This document shows, one piece after another, positions 22,741-22,755 of a stretch of DNA of 22,755 nt. The notes below the pieces were generated by a model. That model ran no database searches and was not told where the DNA came from. It saw only the letters and a list, made by a program, of their open reading frames with translations. The position numbers and the translations under genes are program-made. Source of the DNA: JAVBJV01 sp031546815. GTDB lineage: Bacteria > Pseudomonadota > Alphaproteobacteria > Acetobacterales > Acetobacteraceae. The number at the start of each line of letters is the position of its first letter. The stretch's first letter is position 1. The stretch spans positions 1 through 22,755 of the forward strand of contig JAVBJV010000022.1 of NCBI GenBank assembly GCA_031546815.1, given 5' to 3'.

Positions 22741-22755
22741 GTGTGTTCAGTGTCC

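Noticed and set aside
1..22755. tRNA, rRNA, CRISPR, insertion sequence or prophage signals
   Set aside because: I found no cloverleaf-like or rRNA-like stretch, no regularly spaced repeats, no transposase or integrase, and no region with clearly different base composition.

Overview
The window is GC-rich, densely packed chromosomal DNA that reads as a core-genome segment of an alphaproteobacterium. Gene content and protein style (glnK-amtB, pyrF-trpF, STAS-fused MlaE, FNR-type regulator, ELM1-family protein, IF3 with a proline-rich N-terminus) point to Rhodospirillales. An acetic acid bacterium (Acetobacteraceae, Komagataeibacter/Gluconacetobacter-like) is the best guess; this is inference from recognised proteins, not from a marker gene. 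I see no insertion sequence, prophage, CRISPR array, tRNA or rRNA.

Layout. 1-1497: the end of glnK (PII protein) and amtB, an ammonium-sensing and uptake pair. 1474-2819 (minus): pyrF-trpF. 2898-6381 (plus): a four-gene lipid-transport operon, mlaE-mlaF-mlaD plus a PqiC-like lipoprotein. 6509-7776 (plus): an FNR-type regulator with an Fe-S cysteine set, then a GNAT acetyltransferase. 7773-10256: a secreted TPR protein (minus), an SDR/epimerase-like protein (plus) and an ABHD10-like alpha/beta hydrolase (minus). 10300-12368 (plus): GT4 and GT9 glycosyltransferases, probably for LPS or another surface glycan. 12433-14993 (plus): thrS and infC, with a terminator-like hairpin between them; infC appears to start on the rare codon AUA. 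15118-18229 (plus): galE, an ELM1-family protein and a PP_4765-type flavoprotein, coupled by overlaps. 18224-19678 (minus): a Wzx-like polysaccharide flippase. 19774-21266 (plus): an unrecognised protein split over two frames, likely one frameshifted gene. 21289-22023 (plus): queC. 22013-22676 (minus): sufE followed by hemP, a 59-residue gene, with an inverted repeat between them. A strong hairpin terminator lies at the right edge.

Architecture. Four same-strand junctions use ATGA overlaps (pyrF/trpF, mlaD/lipoprotein, GT4/GT9, ELM1/flavoprotein), suggesting translational coupling. All five convergent junctions overlap at their 3' ends by 4 to 51 bases, so none has an intergenic terminator. 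Envelope functions dominate: lipid transport, sugar nucleotide epimerisation, glycosyl transfer and flipping. They sit among housekeeping genes for translation, pyrimidine, tryptophan and queuosine synthesis, and for iron and Fe-S handling.

No clearly new multi-gene system is present. The best leads are the AUA start and leader hairpin of infC, the small hemP gene with its upstream inverted repeat, the split gene of unknown family, and the universal convergent overlaps.
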